The notes under the pieces: generated by a model
Database searches by the model: none
What the model was told of the DNA's origin: nothing
What the model saw: the letters and a program-made list of their open reading frames with translations, nothing else
From: Nocardiopsis sp. ATB16-24
Lineage (GTDB): Bacteria; Actinomycetota; Actinomycetes; Streptosporangiales; Streptosporangiaceae
Length of the DNA stretch: 64,000 bases
Direction of reading: 5' to 3'
Assembly: GCF_030271535.1 (NCBI RefSeq)
Contig: NZ_JASCXJ010000014.1
Span: forward strand, 1-64,000
Translations under genes and position numbers: made by a program
In this document: in pieces, positions 34,505 to 44,143 of the stretch
Numbering within the stretch: position 1 is the stretch's first letter
Layout: the number at the start of each line of letters is the position of its first letter

Positions 34505-35923
34505 ATGCGTTCTGCCGCCTTTTCTTCACCGCCGATTCCTGAGAAGCAGGCCTGGAAAGCTCTCAGCGCATTGTGCGTCGGGTTGTTCATCACCCTGCTG
34601 GACCAGTCACTGGTGGTCGTCGCCCTGCCTCGCATCACCGAGGACCTCGGAGCCAGCGTCAACCAGGCGGTCTGGGTCTCCGCCGTCTACCTGTTGACGT
34701 TCGCGGTTCCTCTGCTGGTCACCGGACGCCTGGGCGACCGTTTCGGGCAGCGCAACATGTACCTGGCGGGCATGGCCCTCTTCACCCTGGCCGCAGCCGC
34801 GTGCGCCTTCGCCCCGACGATCGAGGCCCTCATCCTGGCACGGGCCGTCCAGGGCTTCGGCGGCTCTTTGCTCAATCCACAGTCCCTGAGCGTGATCAAC
34901 CGTGTCTTCGCCCGTCACCGCCGAGGCGCGGCAATGGGCGTCTGGAGTGCGGTGGCCGGCTCCGCGGGTCTCTTCGGCCCGGTCATCGGTGGACTGCTGG
35001 CCGGTGGAGTCGGATGGCGATGGGTCTTCCTCCTCTACCTCCCCCTGGGCCTGGTCGCACTGGCCCTGGTCGCCCGCTGGGTGCCGCGTCTGCCGACCGG
35101 CGTGGGACGTATCGACCTGCTCAGCGCCGTGGTCTCACTGGTCGCCGTGCTGGGAATCGTCTTCACCCTGCAACAGGGACCGGAACTGGGCTGGCCGTTG
35201 TGGCTGTGGGGCGTCCTCGCCGTCGGTGTGCTCGCGTTGGTGCTCTTCGTTCGGTTGCAGAGGCGGGCGGACCTGCGTGGCGCCGAGGCCCTGGTTCCGT
35301 TGAGGCTCTTCAGGATCCGTAACTTCCGCTTCGGTTCCCTGTCCGTCGCCACGTTGGGCTTCGCCGTCTACTCGGTGAACCTGCCCATCATGCTGTACCT
35401 GCAACTGGGCGCCGGCCTGTCGGCCCAGGCCGCGGGGCTACTGCTGCTGCCGACGGCCATCGTCTCGGTGGCACTGGCGCCGGTGGTCGGCCGACTGACG
35501 GACCGGTTGGAACCAGGACGTATCTCCAAAATCGGCTTCACATCGATGATCACCGCCATGGTGTTGTACGTCGTGTTCATCAGCCAGGAACTCCCGTTCG
35601 TCTGGCTGATCATTCCCCTGATGCTCATGGGCGCCGCCAACGCCATGTGCTGGTCGGCCAACTCCACCATCAGCATGCGCCAACTCCCGGCCGAACTCCT
35701 GGGCGCCGGTTCCGGCGTGTACAACACCTCCCGCCAGGTCGGAGCGGTACTGGGCGCCGCCGCACTCGGCGCGGCCATGCAGATCGGGTTGCAGTACACC
35801 GACTTCGCCAACGCGATGGGGTTCTCCCTGATCCTGCACATCGCGGTCCTGGTCCTCGGCCTCGTCATGGTCTCGAACTTCAGCGACGACCGACCGGAGG
35901 TGGCCCCCCGCACGTCCGGCTAG
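34505..35923 (+). CDS. DHA2-family MFS drug transporter
   Basis: A 472-residue EmrB/QacA-type exporter. The DHA2 signatures are present: LDQSLVVVALPRITEDLG in helix 1, GRLGDRFGQRNMY after helix 2, and GSAGLFGPVIGGLL in helix 5. About 14 helices are expected. The ATG at 34505 is proposed; an in-frame TTG at 34469 would add twelve polar residues. A GGTGAGG stretch lies 18 bases before the ATG. The gene stands alone, with no repressor next to it. Confidence 0.87.
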   Translation: MRSAAFSSPPIPEKQAWKALSALCVGLFITLLDQSLVVVALPRITEDLGASVNQAVWVSAVYLLTFAVPLLVTGRLGDRFGQRNMYLAGMALFTLAAAACAFAPTIEALILARAVQGFGGSLLNPQSLSVINRVFARHRRGAAMGVWSAVAGSAGLFGPVIGGLLAGGVGWRWVFLLYLPLGLVALALVARWVPRLPTGVGRIDLLSAVVSLVAVLGIVFTLQQGPELGWPLWLWGVLAVGVLALVLFVRLQRRADLRGAEALVPLRLFRIRNFRFGSLSVATLGFAVYSVNLPIMLYLQLGAGLSAQAAGLLLLPTAIVSVALAPVVGRLTDRLEPGRISKIGFTSMITAMVLYVVFISQELPFVWLIIPLMLMGAANAMCWSANSTISMRQLPAELLGAGSGVYNTSRQVGAVLGAAALGAAMQIGLQYTDFANAMGFSLILHIAVLVLGLVMVSNFSDDRPEVAPRTSG

Positions 35924-36177
35924 CCGGGCCACGCGGCGACCACCGGTGCCTGGAGCACGGGCCCAGGGACCGGACCCGGGAGGAGAGAAGCCAGAGGTCT
36001 TGGGGCTCCGACGAGGCATGCCGCGGAGCGGATCGAGGTATGTTTCCCCCACCGGGGCCGGAGGTCGGGCCGGCGCGATCTCCGTGACCGCCCTCTCCAG
36101 GGAGCCGAGCCCACGGGCCCGGTCCGAGAAGTCCCTGATCGCCGTGGTCCTGGCGAGGAGAGGTGGCCGGAGGGCTC

Positions 36178-36537
36178 ATGGACGACACACCCCTGTTCCG
36201 CGAACTCGTGCACAGACTCGACTCGAACGACGGCCTGGCCGACGAGGCCTCGGGCCGACGGAGTGTCCTGCTTCGCAGGTGGCGGGGGCGTGAACTGGAT
36301 CCTCCGTACGTGTTGCACGTGGACCCGCCGACGCTGCGGGAGCACCTGAGATCCATGGGAGACACCGGCGGACTGTTCCCGGACGTCTCGCCTGAGATCG
36401 GTGCGCTTCAGTTGTTCCTCGTCCATATCGAGGAAGCCGTCGACACCGCCCCCGAGGGGCACCGCCACCTGGTGATCGGTCCCGGGGGAGTGTACGCGCG
36501 CTCGGAGGCTCCGCCACGGACCGGCGGCGGTAGGTGA
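36178..36537 (+). CDS. Conserved-looking hypothetical protein
   Basis: A 119-residue soluble protein starting at ATG 36178 with GGAGGG four bases upstream. No family is recognised. It has the segments DPPYVLHVDPPTLREHLRSM and SPEIGALQLFLVHIEEAVDT, and ends in a short basic tail. Codon use is normal for the genome. It lies between the DHA2 gene and a convergent hypothetical gene. Confidence 0.6.
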   Translation: MDDTPLFRELVHRLDSNDGLADEASGRRSVLLRRWRGRELDPPYVLHVDPPTLREHLRSMGDTGGLFPDVSPEIGALQLFLVHIEEAVDTAPEGHRHLVIGPGGVYARSEAPPRTGGGR

Positions 36538-36699
36538 AACGGAACCGGTGCCGACCCGGGCGCCGCCCGGCTCGTTCCGGCCGCGAAGACGATCGTGGAA
36601 CGAGCCGAGGCACATGACCGCTCGTCTCACACGGGACACGGTGAAAGGACGACCTTGCAGGACACGTGAGACGGAGCAGGCTCACGGAAGAGGCTTCTG

Positions 36700-37083
36700 T
36701 CAAGGCCGAAGAACGTGCGGGGAAGTGATCATCCGGTCCACTTGCGGAAGCGACCTGGGAGGACGATCGCCGAACCACGCGTCTTCGAGACCGGAAAGCA
36801 TGCCCGACTCGTTCCACAGGATTATTTCCCCGAAAAGTTCACCGTCTTCGTCGACCACCACGCAATCCACCGGAACGACCCCGTGGGGAACAGGGGCGCG
36901 AGGAGCATCACCCACGACTTCCAGGTCCACACTCACAGAACCCTCATCCCAGAGCGCCACCACCCGAGTTCGGTCCAGTTGGAGCCGGAGTTCCTCCACT
37001 CCCGGAAAATCCACGTGCAGAACGCGACTCACCACCGATCGCTCCTTCGCGGTCAGGGGTCTTGGACCAACGGGGACCCGCAC
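36700..37083 (-). CDS. Hypothetical protein of a common actinomycete family
   Basis: A 127-residue protein. The opening VGPRPLTAKERSVVSRVLHV, then DFPGVEELRLQL, and the closing LSGLEDAW...PRSLPQ pattern recall a widespread family of unknown function. In that family the middle part reads like a beta-sheet with acidic strands (VDCVVVDEDGELFGEIIL). The start is GTG 37083, because GGAGG lies seven bases upstream; the longer open frame upstream is arginine-rich and unlikely to be coding. Confidence 0.7.
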   Translation of the reverse strand: MRVPVGPRPLTAKERSVVSRVLHVDFPGVEELRLQLDRTRVVALWDEGSVSVDLEVVGDAPRAPVPHGVVPVDCVVVDEDGELFGEIILWNESGMLSGLEDAWFGDRPPRSLPQVDRMITSPHVLRP

Positions 37084-37406
37084 CCGTGCACCTCCGGCGG
37101 ACTCGGTTCCGCGACGACCTTCGCCTGTGGCCGTGGCCATGGCCCGTCCCGACGGGATTTCGGCCGCCACCACTTCCCCGAGTGTCACCCGGCCGAGCCC
37201 GTCCTCACGACGAAGCCTTCGTCCCCGATCCCGTACGGCCCGCCGTCGTCGATGCCGTGGACCCGGGCGTGTGGCTCGCACGGGGGACGGAACCGACGTG
37301 ACGACCGTCCACTCCGGGGGGAAGCCGAGCGGTGTGCCGGCACCGTAACTTGCTGCTCGTAGCTGCCCCGAGACACGGGTGCGCCGAAGCGGTGGGAGAA
37401 GAGACC
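37084..37406. other. Intergenic region, no gene recognised
   Basis: About 320 bp between the divergent hypothetical and CPBP genes. It should hold both promoters; nothing else is supported. Confidence 0.4.
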
Positions 37407-38324
37407 ATGAGACCGTCCAACGGGCGACAGCCCTCACCCGACCAACGGGAGAACCCCCGGCCTTCACACGAAGGGGCCTCGTCCGGACGCCCACGGTCCA
37501 CCTGGACACGACTGGCGATCATGTTCCCGGTGCTCCTTGCGGTGATGGTCGTCACCGCCCCCGTCAACCACGCGGCCTCCGCGAGCCCGGCGACCGCGCT
37601 GCCGGTGGGCGCCGGCACCGCGGTGCTCGCTCTTTGTTGCTACGTCGGTCTCGTCCGATGGCTGGAGCGGCGGAGCGCGACCGAGCTGGCCTTGGCCGAA
37701 GCCGCTCCAGGCCTCGGCCGGGGAGCGCTCCTCGGATTCGGGGCGTTCACCACCACGATCCTCCTGATCGCGGCCCTTGGCGGGTACCACGTCACCGGGT
37801 GGGGATCCTTCGACGGTCTGCTCATCACCCTGGGACTGATGTCCTGCGTGGCGGTCGTGGAGGAACTGCTCTTCCGCGGCGTGCTGTTCCGACTGCTGGA
37901 GGAGAAGCTCGGCACGTGGGCCTCGATCGGATGTTCCGGCCTGGTCTTCGGCGTGGTGCACGTGCTCAACCCGGACTTCACCCTGTGGGGCGCCCTGGCC
38001 ATAGCCGTCGAGGCGGGGTTCATGCTCGGCGCCGCCTACGCGGCCACACGCAGCCTGTGGCTGCCCATCGGTCTGCACCTGGCCTGGAACGTCTCCCTGG
38101 CCGGGATCTACGGAACGGGCGTCGGCGGCACGGACGTCGGTACCGGCAGTCTGATCGCGGGCACCATGAGCGGCTCGGACGCCCTGTTCGGGGGGTCCTC
38201 CGGCCCCGAGGCGAGCCCGTTGGCGGTCCTGCTGTGCAGCGTGCTCACCGTCACCTTCCTGGTCCTGGCCAAGCGCCGGGGCCGTCTCCACCGCCGAGGA
38301 GAGGTACCGACCACCACCCACTGA
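37407..38324 (+). CDS. CPBP-family intramembrane glutamic protease
   Basis: A 305-residue membrane protein of the CAAX protease/bacteriocin-processing (Abi) family. The catalytic motif VEELLFRGVLFR gives the tandem glutamates at residues 152-153. The two histidine motifs appear as FGVVHVLN and GLHLAWN. Eight or so transmembrane helices are expected. Actinomycete members are mostly uncharacterised; roles include membrane protein or peptide processing. The ATG at 37407 has GGGAGAAGAG upstream. A two-component system follows 66 bp later. Confidence 0.88.
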   Translation: MRPSNGRQPSPDQRENPRPSHEGASSGRPRSTWTRLAIMFPVLLAVMVVTAPVNHAASASPATALPVGAGTAVLALCCYVGLVRWLERRSATELALAEAAPGLGRGALLGFGAFTTTILLIAALGGYHVTGWGSFDGLLITLGLMSCVAVVEELLFRGVLFRLLEEKLGTWASIGCSGLVFGVVHVLNPDFTLWGALAIAVEAGFMLGAAYAATRSLWLPIGLHLAWNVSLAGIYGTGVGGTDVGTGSLIAGTMSGSDALFGGSSGPEASPLAVLLCSVLTVTFLVLAKRRGRLHRRGEVPTTTH

Positions 38325-38390
38325 GCCGTGGGGCCGCCCACCGTCGACGGGGCCGATCGACGCGCTTCGAAGGTCCGCTAGAGTCGGCCC

Positions 38391-39617
38391 GTGCCCGGTC
38401 TGGAAACAAGAGCGCTCCCCAGCGGCGCGACGGAGATCCTGGGGCGATGGAGGGCGCGGAGCGTCGCCCTGCGCGACGGCGTTCCGGTGTCCGCGCTCAC
38501 CGCCCTGGCGTTCGTGCCCGGCCTCGTGGACAACGGGGTCATGGTGGGCGAACTCCCTCAGCGGCCCCTGGACGCGGTGGGCCTCGTCCTGGTGCTGGGG
38601 CAGTGCCTGCCCCTGGTCGCGCGCCGGCTGAGCCCCCTCACCTGCCTCACCCTCGTGACCCTGTGCTTCGCCGCCGTCCAACTGCTCGCCTACCCGCCGA
38701 CGTTCGCCAGTGTCGGCGTCATCGTGGCGCTCTACAGCGCCGGTGCCCACCAGAGTCGCTTCCGGTTCCCCACCGTGGTGGTGCTGACGGTCGGCTACCT
38801 GCTCCTCACCCTGGGATTGGCCGCACGCGGGTCCTCCGAGAGCGTCGCCGACTATGTCGCCTTCTACTGCGTCATGCTCGCCTGCGCCGGGGCCGGTGCG
38901 CTGATGCGCTCGTGGCGTGCGGGCGAGGCCGAACGCCAACGCCGTGGCGCCGAGCTGGCCGCCGCCCGAGAACGCACCAGGATCGCACGGGACCTGCACG
39001 ACGTGGTCACCCACCACGTCACCGCCATGGTGGTGCAGGCCGACTCCGCCCGATTCCTGCCCGCCGACCGGCACGCCGACCTGATGGCCGGGATCAGTGA
39101 CAGCGGACGCCAGGCGATGAGCGACCTGCGTCGGCTCCTCGACGTGCTCCAGGCCCCCGACCCTTCCCACGCCCCGGACGTCGTCGGCGGATCCCTCGCC
39201 CATCCGACGGCAGGGGCCCTCGACCTGGCCGCGGACCGGGTGGGCGACCTGATCGAGCGAGTCCGGCGGACCGGCCAACCCGTCGAACTGAGGGTGCGGG
39301 GAGAAGGATCCGCCATGGACTCCGGGACGGGCCCGATCGTCCACCACGTGGTCCAGGAAGCCCTGACGAACGCGGTCAAGTACGCGCACGGTCGACCGAC
39401 CCGGGTCCTCATCGACCACGACGAGGACCGGGTCGACGTCCAGGTGACCACCGAGGGTCCTGGCCGGACACCCGTACCGAGCCTGCCCTCCGGCGGGCAC
39501 GGACTCCTCGGGCTCGGCGAGCGTGTGCGGGCGTGCGGCGGCGAGTTCACGGCGGGAGAACTCCCCCGGGGTGGTTTCGTGGTGCGCGCCCGCCTGCCGT
39601 CGGGGGGCGACCGATGA
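38391..39617 (+). CDS. DesK-type sensor histidine kinase
   Basis: A 408-residue kinase. Four or more N-terminal transmembrane helices (about 35-170) are followed by a HisKA_3 dimerisation domain with the phosphorylated His203 in ARDLHDVVTHHV. The ATPase domain shows the N-box VVQEALTNAVKYA and the G-box GGHGLLGLGERV. No extracytoplasmic domain is present, so it probably senses membrane state or a membrane-soluble signal. The start is GTG 38391; TAGAGT lies six bases before, so the mRNA may be leaderless. The stop overlaps the response regulator ATG. Confidence 0.92.
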   Translation: MPGLETRALPSGATEILGRWRARSVALRDGVPVSALTALAFVPGLVDNGVMVGELPQRPLDAVGLVLVLGQCLPLVARRLSPLTCLTLVTLCFAAVQLLAYPPTFASVGVIVALYSAGAHQSRFRFPTVVVLTVGYLLLTLGLAARGSSESVADYVAFYCVMLACAGAGALMRSWRAGEAERQRRGAELAAARERTRIARDLHDVVTHHVTAMVVQADSARFLPADRHADLMAGISDSGRQAMSDLRRLLDVLQAPDPSHAPDVVGGSLAHPTAGALDLAADRVGDLIERVRRTGQPVELRVRGEGSAMDSGTGPIVHHVVQEALTNAVKYAHGRPTRVLIDHDEDRVDVQVTTEGPGRTPVPSLPSGGHGLLGLGERVRACGGEFTAGELPRGGFVVRARLPSGGDR

Positions 39618-40303
39618 CGGACCCTTCCACGCCCATCCGGATCCTGGTCTGCGACGACCAGGCGCTGGTGCGTGCCGGGTACACGGCCGTCTTCGACGCT
39701 CAACCCGGGCTACGGGTGGTCGGTCAGGTGGGAGACGGCCGAGCCGCGGTGGAGGCGGCCGCTCGGCTGCGCCCCGACGTGGTGGTCATGGACGTACGGA
39801 TGCCCGTGCTCGACGGGATCGAGGCCACCCGGCGGCTGGCCGGGCCGGGGACGACCGGAATCGCCCGGGTCCTGGTGGTGACCACGTTCAACCTGGACGA
39901 CTACGTCTACCGGGCGCTGAGGGCCGGGGCGAGCGGGTTCCTGCTCAAGGACGCCACCCCCGAGGCCCTGGTGGCCGGCGTGCGCACCGTCGCCCGCGGT
40001 GAGGCACTGCTCGATCCGGCCGTCACCCACCGGCTCATCGGGCGCTTCGCGGAGCGACTGCTGCCCGGAGACGCGCGCCCCGAAGCGACGCGGGTACTGG
40101 ACAGGCTGTCACCCCGAGAGACGGAGGTCCTGGGCCTGCTCGCCGAGGGGCTGTCGAACGCCGAGATCGCCGACCACATGGTGCTGAAACCTGAAACGGT
40201 CAAGACCTACGTCTCTCGTATCTTCACCAAGCTCGATCTGCGGGACCGGGTCCACGCGGTCATCCTGGCCTATCGGACGGGGCTGGTGCGCCCGACGGAC
40301 TGA
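39614..40303 (+). CDS. NarL/FixJ-family response regulator
   Basis: A 229-residue response regulator, partner of the preceding kinase. The receiver domain has the acidic pair in CDDQALVRAG and the phosphorylation site Asp60 in VVVMDVRMP. The LuxR-type output domain spans about 155-220 with LSPRETEVLGLLAEGLSNAE. It overlaps the kinase stop by 4 bp. The neighbouring CPBP protease gene is a possible target, but this is inference. Confidence 0.94.
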   Translation: MTDPSTPIRILVCDDQALVRAGYTAVFDAQPGLRVVGQVGDGRAAVEAAARLRPDVVVMDVRMPVLDGIEATRRLAGPGTTGIARVLVVTTFNLDDYVYRALRAGASGFLLKDATPEALVAGVRTVARGEALLDPAVTHRLIGRFAERLLPGDARPEATRVLDRLSPRETEVLGLLAEGLSNAEIADHMVLKPETVKTYVSRIFTKLDLRDRVHAVILAYRTGLVRPTD

Positions 40304-40309
40304 CACGGC

Positions 40310-41482
40310 TCATCCACGCCATTCGCAAAAGAGCACGGTGGCGTCGTCGTTGAGTTCTCCGTGGTGGTGGGCCATGACGGAGTGGACCAGACGGCGTAGC
40401 GTCTCGGGAACCGACATCCGCGCGGCCTGGTGGAGGATGATGAAATTCGTGAACTGTTCCAGGCCGAATTCCCGTCCCTGAGGATTACGGGCCTCGATGA
40501 TCCCGTCGGTGTACAACAGCAGACGGTCACCGGGTTCGAGTTGGGCGTGACACACGGCCACGGGCAACTCCAGGTCCGTGCCCAGGGGGTGGGTGGGTTC
40601 GCACTCCAGCTCCAGGGCCTTTCCACCGCGCAGGAGTACGGGCGGCATGTGGCCGGCGCTGATCCAGGCCAGCTCACCGCTGTTCATGTTCAGCTCCGCC
40701 AGGATCGCGGTGACGAAGCGCGTACGGACGAACTCCTCGGTCATGATGGCCTCGACACGCCGACAGGTCTCCTCAAGGGAGGTGCCACTGCGCCGTGCGT
40801 TGCGGAAGGCGCCCACGGCCAGGTTCGCGAGCAGGCCGGCGGCGTTGTCGTGTCCCATGGCGTCGAAGATCGCCAGATGGGCGATATCGCCGGACAACGC
40901 GTAGTCGAAGGCGTCCCCGGCGTTGTCGTAGGCCGGTTCGGTGGCGGCCGAGATCGTCACTCTGCCGTTGGAGAAGGTGCTGGGCGGCATGAGCGTTCTT
41001 TGCATCTCCGCCGACACGGACATGGGTCGGGTGCGGATCAGCCGGGCGTAGGTGTCGCTGTTGGTGCGCTTCTCAGCGATCAGGAGCCCCACGATCGAAG
41101 CCAGCAGTTCCACCGAGTGCAGGTCCGAGGGCCCGACATCGTAGGCCACGTACAGTGCCCCCAGACGCTCGCTGCCGTCCAGGAGAGGGACCCAGTACTG
41201 CGGTCGACCCGCGATCTGTACGGCTTCGCCGGTGACGTAGGCCGTTCCCGCCGGTGTGCCGTCGATACGCAACTGCTCGCCGCCCTCGTGGGCGTCCGGC
41301 CCACGCCCGGTGGTCTGGCGCAGGACCAGCTGTTGATGATCGGCTATGTAGATGCGCACATCGGTCATGCCGGCGTGAGCGGCCTCCGCGGCCACCATCT
41401 CGGGGATCGCCTCAAAGGGCAGGTGATGGCTGCTGATCATCAAGGACGAGACCACGCTGTCGACACTGCGCCTGTCTGCCAT
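40310..41482 (-). CDS. GAF-SpoIIE PP2C-type protein phosphatase
   Basis: A 390-residue paralogue of the phosphatase at 32440. A GAF-like domain spans about residues 20-160 (YWVPLLDGSERLGALYVAYD). The SpoIIE domain has GDAFDYALSGDIAHLAIFD, AMGHDNAAGLLANLAVG, GDRLLLYTDGIIEARN and LNDDATVLFCEWRG, with the metal-binding aspartates in place. It should dephosphorylate an anti-sigma antagonist or similar. The gene converges with the two-component system with only 6 bp between them. The ATG is at 41482. Confidence 0.88.
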   Translation of the reverse strand: MADRRSVDSVVSSLMISSHHLPFEAIPEMVAAEAAHAGMTDVRIYIADHQQLVLRQTTGRGPDAHEGGEQLRIDGTPAGTAYVTGEAVQIAGRPQYWVPLLDGSERLGALYVAYDVGPSDLHSVELLASIVGLLIAEKRTNSDTYARLIRTRPMSVSAEMQRTLMPPSTFSNGRVTISAATEPAYDNAGDAFDYALSGDIAHLAIFDAMGHDNAAGLLANLAVGAFRNARRSGTSLEETCRRVEAIMTEEFVRTRFVTAILAELNMNSGELAWISAGHMPPVLLRGGKALELECEPTHPLGTDLELPVAVCHAQLEPGDRLLLYTDGIIEARNPQGREFGLEQFTNFIILHQAARMSVPETLRRLVHSVMAHHHGELNDDATVLFCEWRG

Positions 41483-41942
41483 GGCGCGCACTCCGGTTCC
41501 TTTTCGGCCTGTGTCTTCGGGGGAGTACCCGACCCCATGCGGAACTACACGACATCGACACCGGGCCCGACCAGGGCCGGCCGTCACCGAACCCGGTGTG
41601 TTCCGTACCGAGCGTGACGGAGGCTCGGGTGTGGGCGAGGGCGCCTCTCGTCACCCACGGCACCGAGTCGGGGCCCCTTCGTTCAGAACGGCCGAACCTC
41701 GGATCGGCTCGGAAGGCCCGGCCCTCCACTCGGCCCGTGCCGCGAGCCCGACGCCCCCGACGGCGTCAGGGCCGTTCCCGAGCGCGCCGGCCTTCTCCGT
41801 CGTTCGGAATCGTGGCTCTCCCAGGTCGACCGCGGCATCCCCCCAGTGGGCTCCCGCGAGTGGGAGCGAGGCGGCACCTCCACAGGCCGCTCCGTGTCGG
41901 TCGCAATGGGCGGAACCCGTCGAGGTCCGATCCGCCCGCCAT
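41483..41942. other. Upstream region of the phosphatase and sulfotransferase genes
   Basis: About 460 bp. The frame of the sulfotransferase stays open through it, but the translation is Arg/Ser/Pro-rich with no conserved pattern. Promoters for the divergent genes are expected. Confidence 0.4.
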
Positions 41943-42758
41943 GGGGGTGATGACGTCATCATCGCCGGTTACGGGGGGTCGGGCCAGGCACTGCTGGGCA
42001 ACATCCTCGTACTCCTCGGCATGAACTATGTCGACCCCTATACCGCGGAACTCAACGCGGACGGAACATCCCGCGGACGCCCGGGCAACGCTGGTTATCG
42101 TGCGCGTATCGCCACCCAGAACGGCTCGGACAGGGGAACGGTCGCACCGGCCTCTCTCGCTCCACGCCTATGCAAGACGCACCACTTCGCCCCCGTCTTC
42201 GACGACGTCCGCTTCGGTGGAGTCTGGATCCTCGTGCGGGACCCTCGTGACGCGCTCTACTCGTGGTATCGATGGCGTCTGTCCTTCGCGGAGGAGGACT
42301 GGGACCGGTTGCCCGCAGGCGAAGAAAAGGAAACCTTCTTTCTGGAGGCCGACCACACCGGCCGTACGCCCATCGAAGACTGGGCGCGCTTCTATGATCA
42401 ATGGGAGCACAGCCCTGAGGAGCGTCAAGTGGCAAGGGCCCTCACACGGTTCGAGGACCTGAAGTCGGATCCCGTGCCCACGGTCGCCGACGCGCTGGCA
42501 CGTTTCGGTCTTCACCCGCCTCGACGCCACATCGAGGAAGCGGTGGCCGGAAGCACGTTCGACGCGATGCGTGCGCATGAGGACCGCCACGCCAAGGGAG
42601 CGGGTCGAATCATGCGTCAGGGGCGGGTCGGTGGCTGGGCGAAATGGATGACCGGTGAACTGGCCGCCCACTTCGCGAAGGAACCGATCGTTTCGACCGC
42701 CGGAAGGTACGGTTACGACCTTACTTCCGAAGAAAGGGCCGATCGGTCACGATGGTGA
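41943..42758 (+). CDS. Sulfotransferase-domain protein (start disrupted)
   Basis: About 271 residues. The phosphate-binding loop near the N-terminus, IIAGYGGSGQALLGNILVLL, and the 3'-phosphate-binding motif ILVRDPRDALYSWYRW indicate a PAPS-dependent sulfotransferase fold. There is no in-frame start codon near this conserved beginning; the nearest in-frame GTG is at 41632. An ATG at 41941 comes just before a run of five Gs. One more G would put it in frame, giving MGGDDVIIAGYGG. A missing base in the run is therefore likely. The stop overlaps the next transporter gene. Confidence 0.75.
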   Translation, partial: GGDDVIIAGYGGSGQALLGNILVLLGMNYVDPYTAELNADGTSRGRPGNAGYRARIATQNGSDRGTVAPASLAPRLCKTHHFAPVFDDVRFGGVWILVRDPRDALYSWYRWRLSFAEEDWDRLPAGEEKETFFLEADHTGRTPIEDWARFYDQWEHSPEERQVARALTRFEDLKSDPVPTVADALARFGLHPPRRHIEEAVAGSTFDAMRAHEDRHAKGAGRIMRQGRVGGWAKWMTGELAAHFAKEPIVSTAGRYGYDLTSEERADRSRW

Positions 42759-44143
42759 GCTTCCGTCCGCGAAAGGCCGGGTGGCCCACAGCGGTCGTCC
42801 TGGGCAGCGCGGTCTTCCTCGCGCTGTTCGACAGCACCGCGGTGGCCACTGCGCTGCCGGCCATCGGGCGGGAATTAGAGATCACCTCAGCGAACCTGGC
42901 ATGGGTGGTCAACGCCTATTCGCTCGGACTGGGTTGTTTCGTCCTGGTCGGCGGTCGTATCGCCGACCTCATCGGTCGTCGTCTCACACTGGCCATCGGG
43001 CTTGGCCTGCTGGCCGCGGCGTCGGTCTCGGCCGGCACGGCACCGGTCTTCGGCGTGTTGTTGGCCTCCCGGCTGGTGCAGGGAGTCGCGGCGGCGCTAG
43101 CCCTGCCCGCGGCCCTGGCCTTGACCGGACAGTTGTTCGTCGAGGAGCCGATGCGCAGTCGTGCCTTCGCGATCAACGCGGTCGCGGGCAGTGCCGCCGG
43201 ACTGCTCGGGGCCGTCGCGGGCGGAACCATCACCACGCTCGTGGGGTGGCGTTGGATCTTCTTGGGCGTGGCCGCGCCTGCGGTTCTCGCCGTATTGGCC
43301 GCAGTCGCACTCATTCCCCGTGACGGCGGAGGTTCCCGGCGTACGACGCTGGACCTGCTCGGCGCCGCGCTGGCCGCCGTTGGCCTGGCGGGGGTGCTGT
43401 ACGGGCTCACCGCAGCCGGTCAGGAACAACCCCTGCGTGCATGGGCGCCTGTGGTCGCCCTCGGTGGCGCGTTCCTGGGGCTCTTCCTCCTTCGTCAGGT
43501 CAAGACCATCGATCCGCTTCTGAACCTGTCGTTGTTGAGGTCCTCGCGCACCCTCGGGGGCAGTCTGGGCATCGCGGCACACTCCGCGGCCTACACGGCC
43601 GTGAGCGTGATCGGGAGCATGCAGATGCAGCTGACCGCAGGGGCGACACCCGCGCAGGCGGGACTGTTGCTGTCTCCTGTACTCCTCATCGTCATCATCG
43701 CCAGCGCACTGATCGGCCCCGCGCTGCGACGCTTCGGCACCCGCCTCGTCGCGGGAGCCGGTCTTCTGTTCAGTGGAGCGGCCCTGGCCGTACCGGCCTC
43801 CTTGTGCTCCTCGGCACCGCTGTGGGCCTATGGCCTGGCACTCGCCACGTGGGCGGTGTTCGGCGGTGGGATCAACCACGTCGCTCTTACGCGTGAGACC
43901 ATCGGCAACGCACCTCCGGACCAACGTGGTGCCATCTCGGGCGTCTTCGAGACCGCCACGCACATCGGTGGGGCCCTCGCCCTCGCCGTCTACGCCGGGG
44001 CCCTGGCCACAGGGGGCTTCTCCGTCGCCTACCTCTGGGCCATCGGTTTCTCGGTCACCGGAGCCATCTTGGTCCTTCTGCTCATCCCTCGCCCGTCCGC
44101 GCATCGACACGACACCGTTTCCGGCGACCGCTTCACGTCCTGA
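42752..44143 (+). CDS. DHA2-family MFS transporter
   Basis: A 463-residue exporter of the EmrB/QacA type, second in an operon with the sulfotransferase (overlap 7 bp). Signatures are LFDSTAVATALPAIGRELE in helix 1, GGRIADLIGRRLTLAIG after helix 2, and GSAAGLLGAVAGGTITTL in helix 5. About 14 transmembrane helices are expected. Tight coupling to a sulfotransferase suggests export of a sulfated product, but this is inference. Confidence 0.87.
   Translation: MVSFRPRKAGWPTAVVLGSAVFLALFDSTAVATALPAIGRELEITSANLAWVVNAYSLGLGCFVLVGGRIADLIGRRLTLAIGLGLLAAASVSAGTAPVFGVLLASRLVQGVAAALALPAALALTGQLFVEEPMRSRAFAINAVAGSAAGLLGAVAGGTITTLVGWRWIFLGVAAPAVLAVLAAVALIPRDGGGSRRTTLDLLGAALAAVGLAGVLYGLTAAGQEQPLRAWAPVVALGGAFLGLFLLRQVKTIDPLLNLSLLRSSRTLGGSLGIAAHSAAYTAVSVIGSMQMQLTAGATPAQAGLLLSPVLLIVIIASALIGPALRRFGTRLVAGAGLLFSGAALAVPASLCSSAPLWAYGLALATWAVFGGGINHVALTRETIGNAPPDQRGAISGVFETATHIGGALALAVYAGALATGGFSVAYLWAIGFSVTGAILVLLLIPRPSAHRHDTVSGDRFTS

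Noticed and set aside
37719..37732. GGGAGCGCTCC, resembling a CelR box, inside the CPBP protease gene
   Set aside because: It lies within coding sequence and lacks the outer bases; a chance match in G+C-rich DNA.
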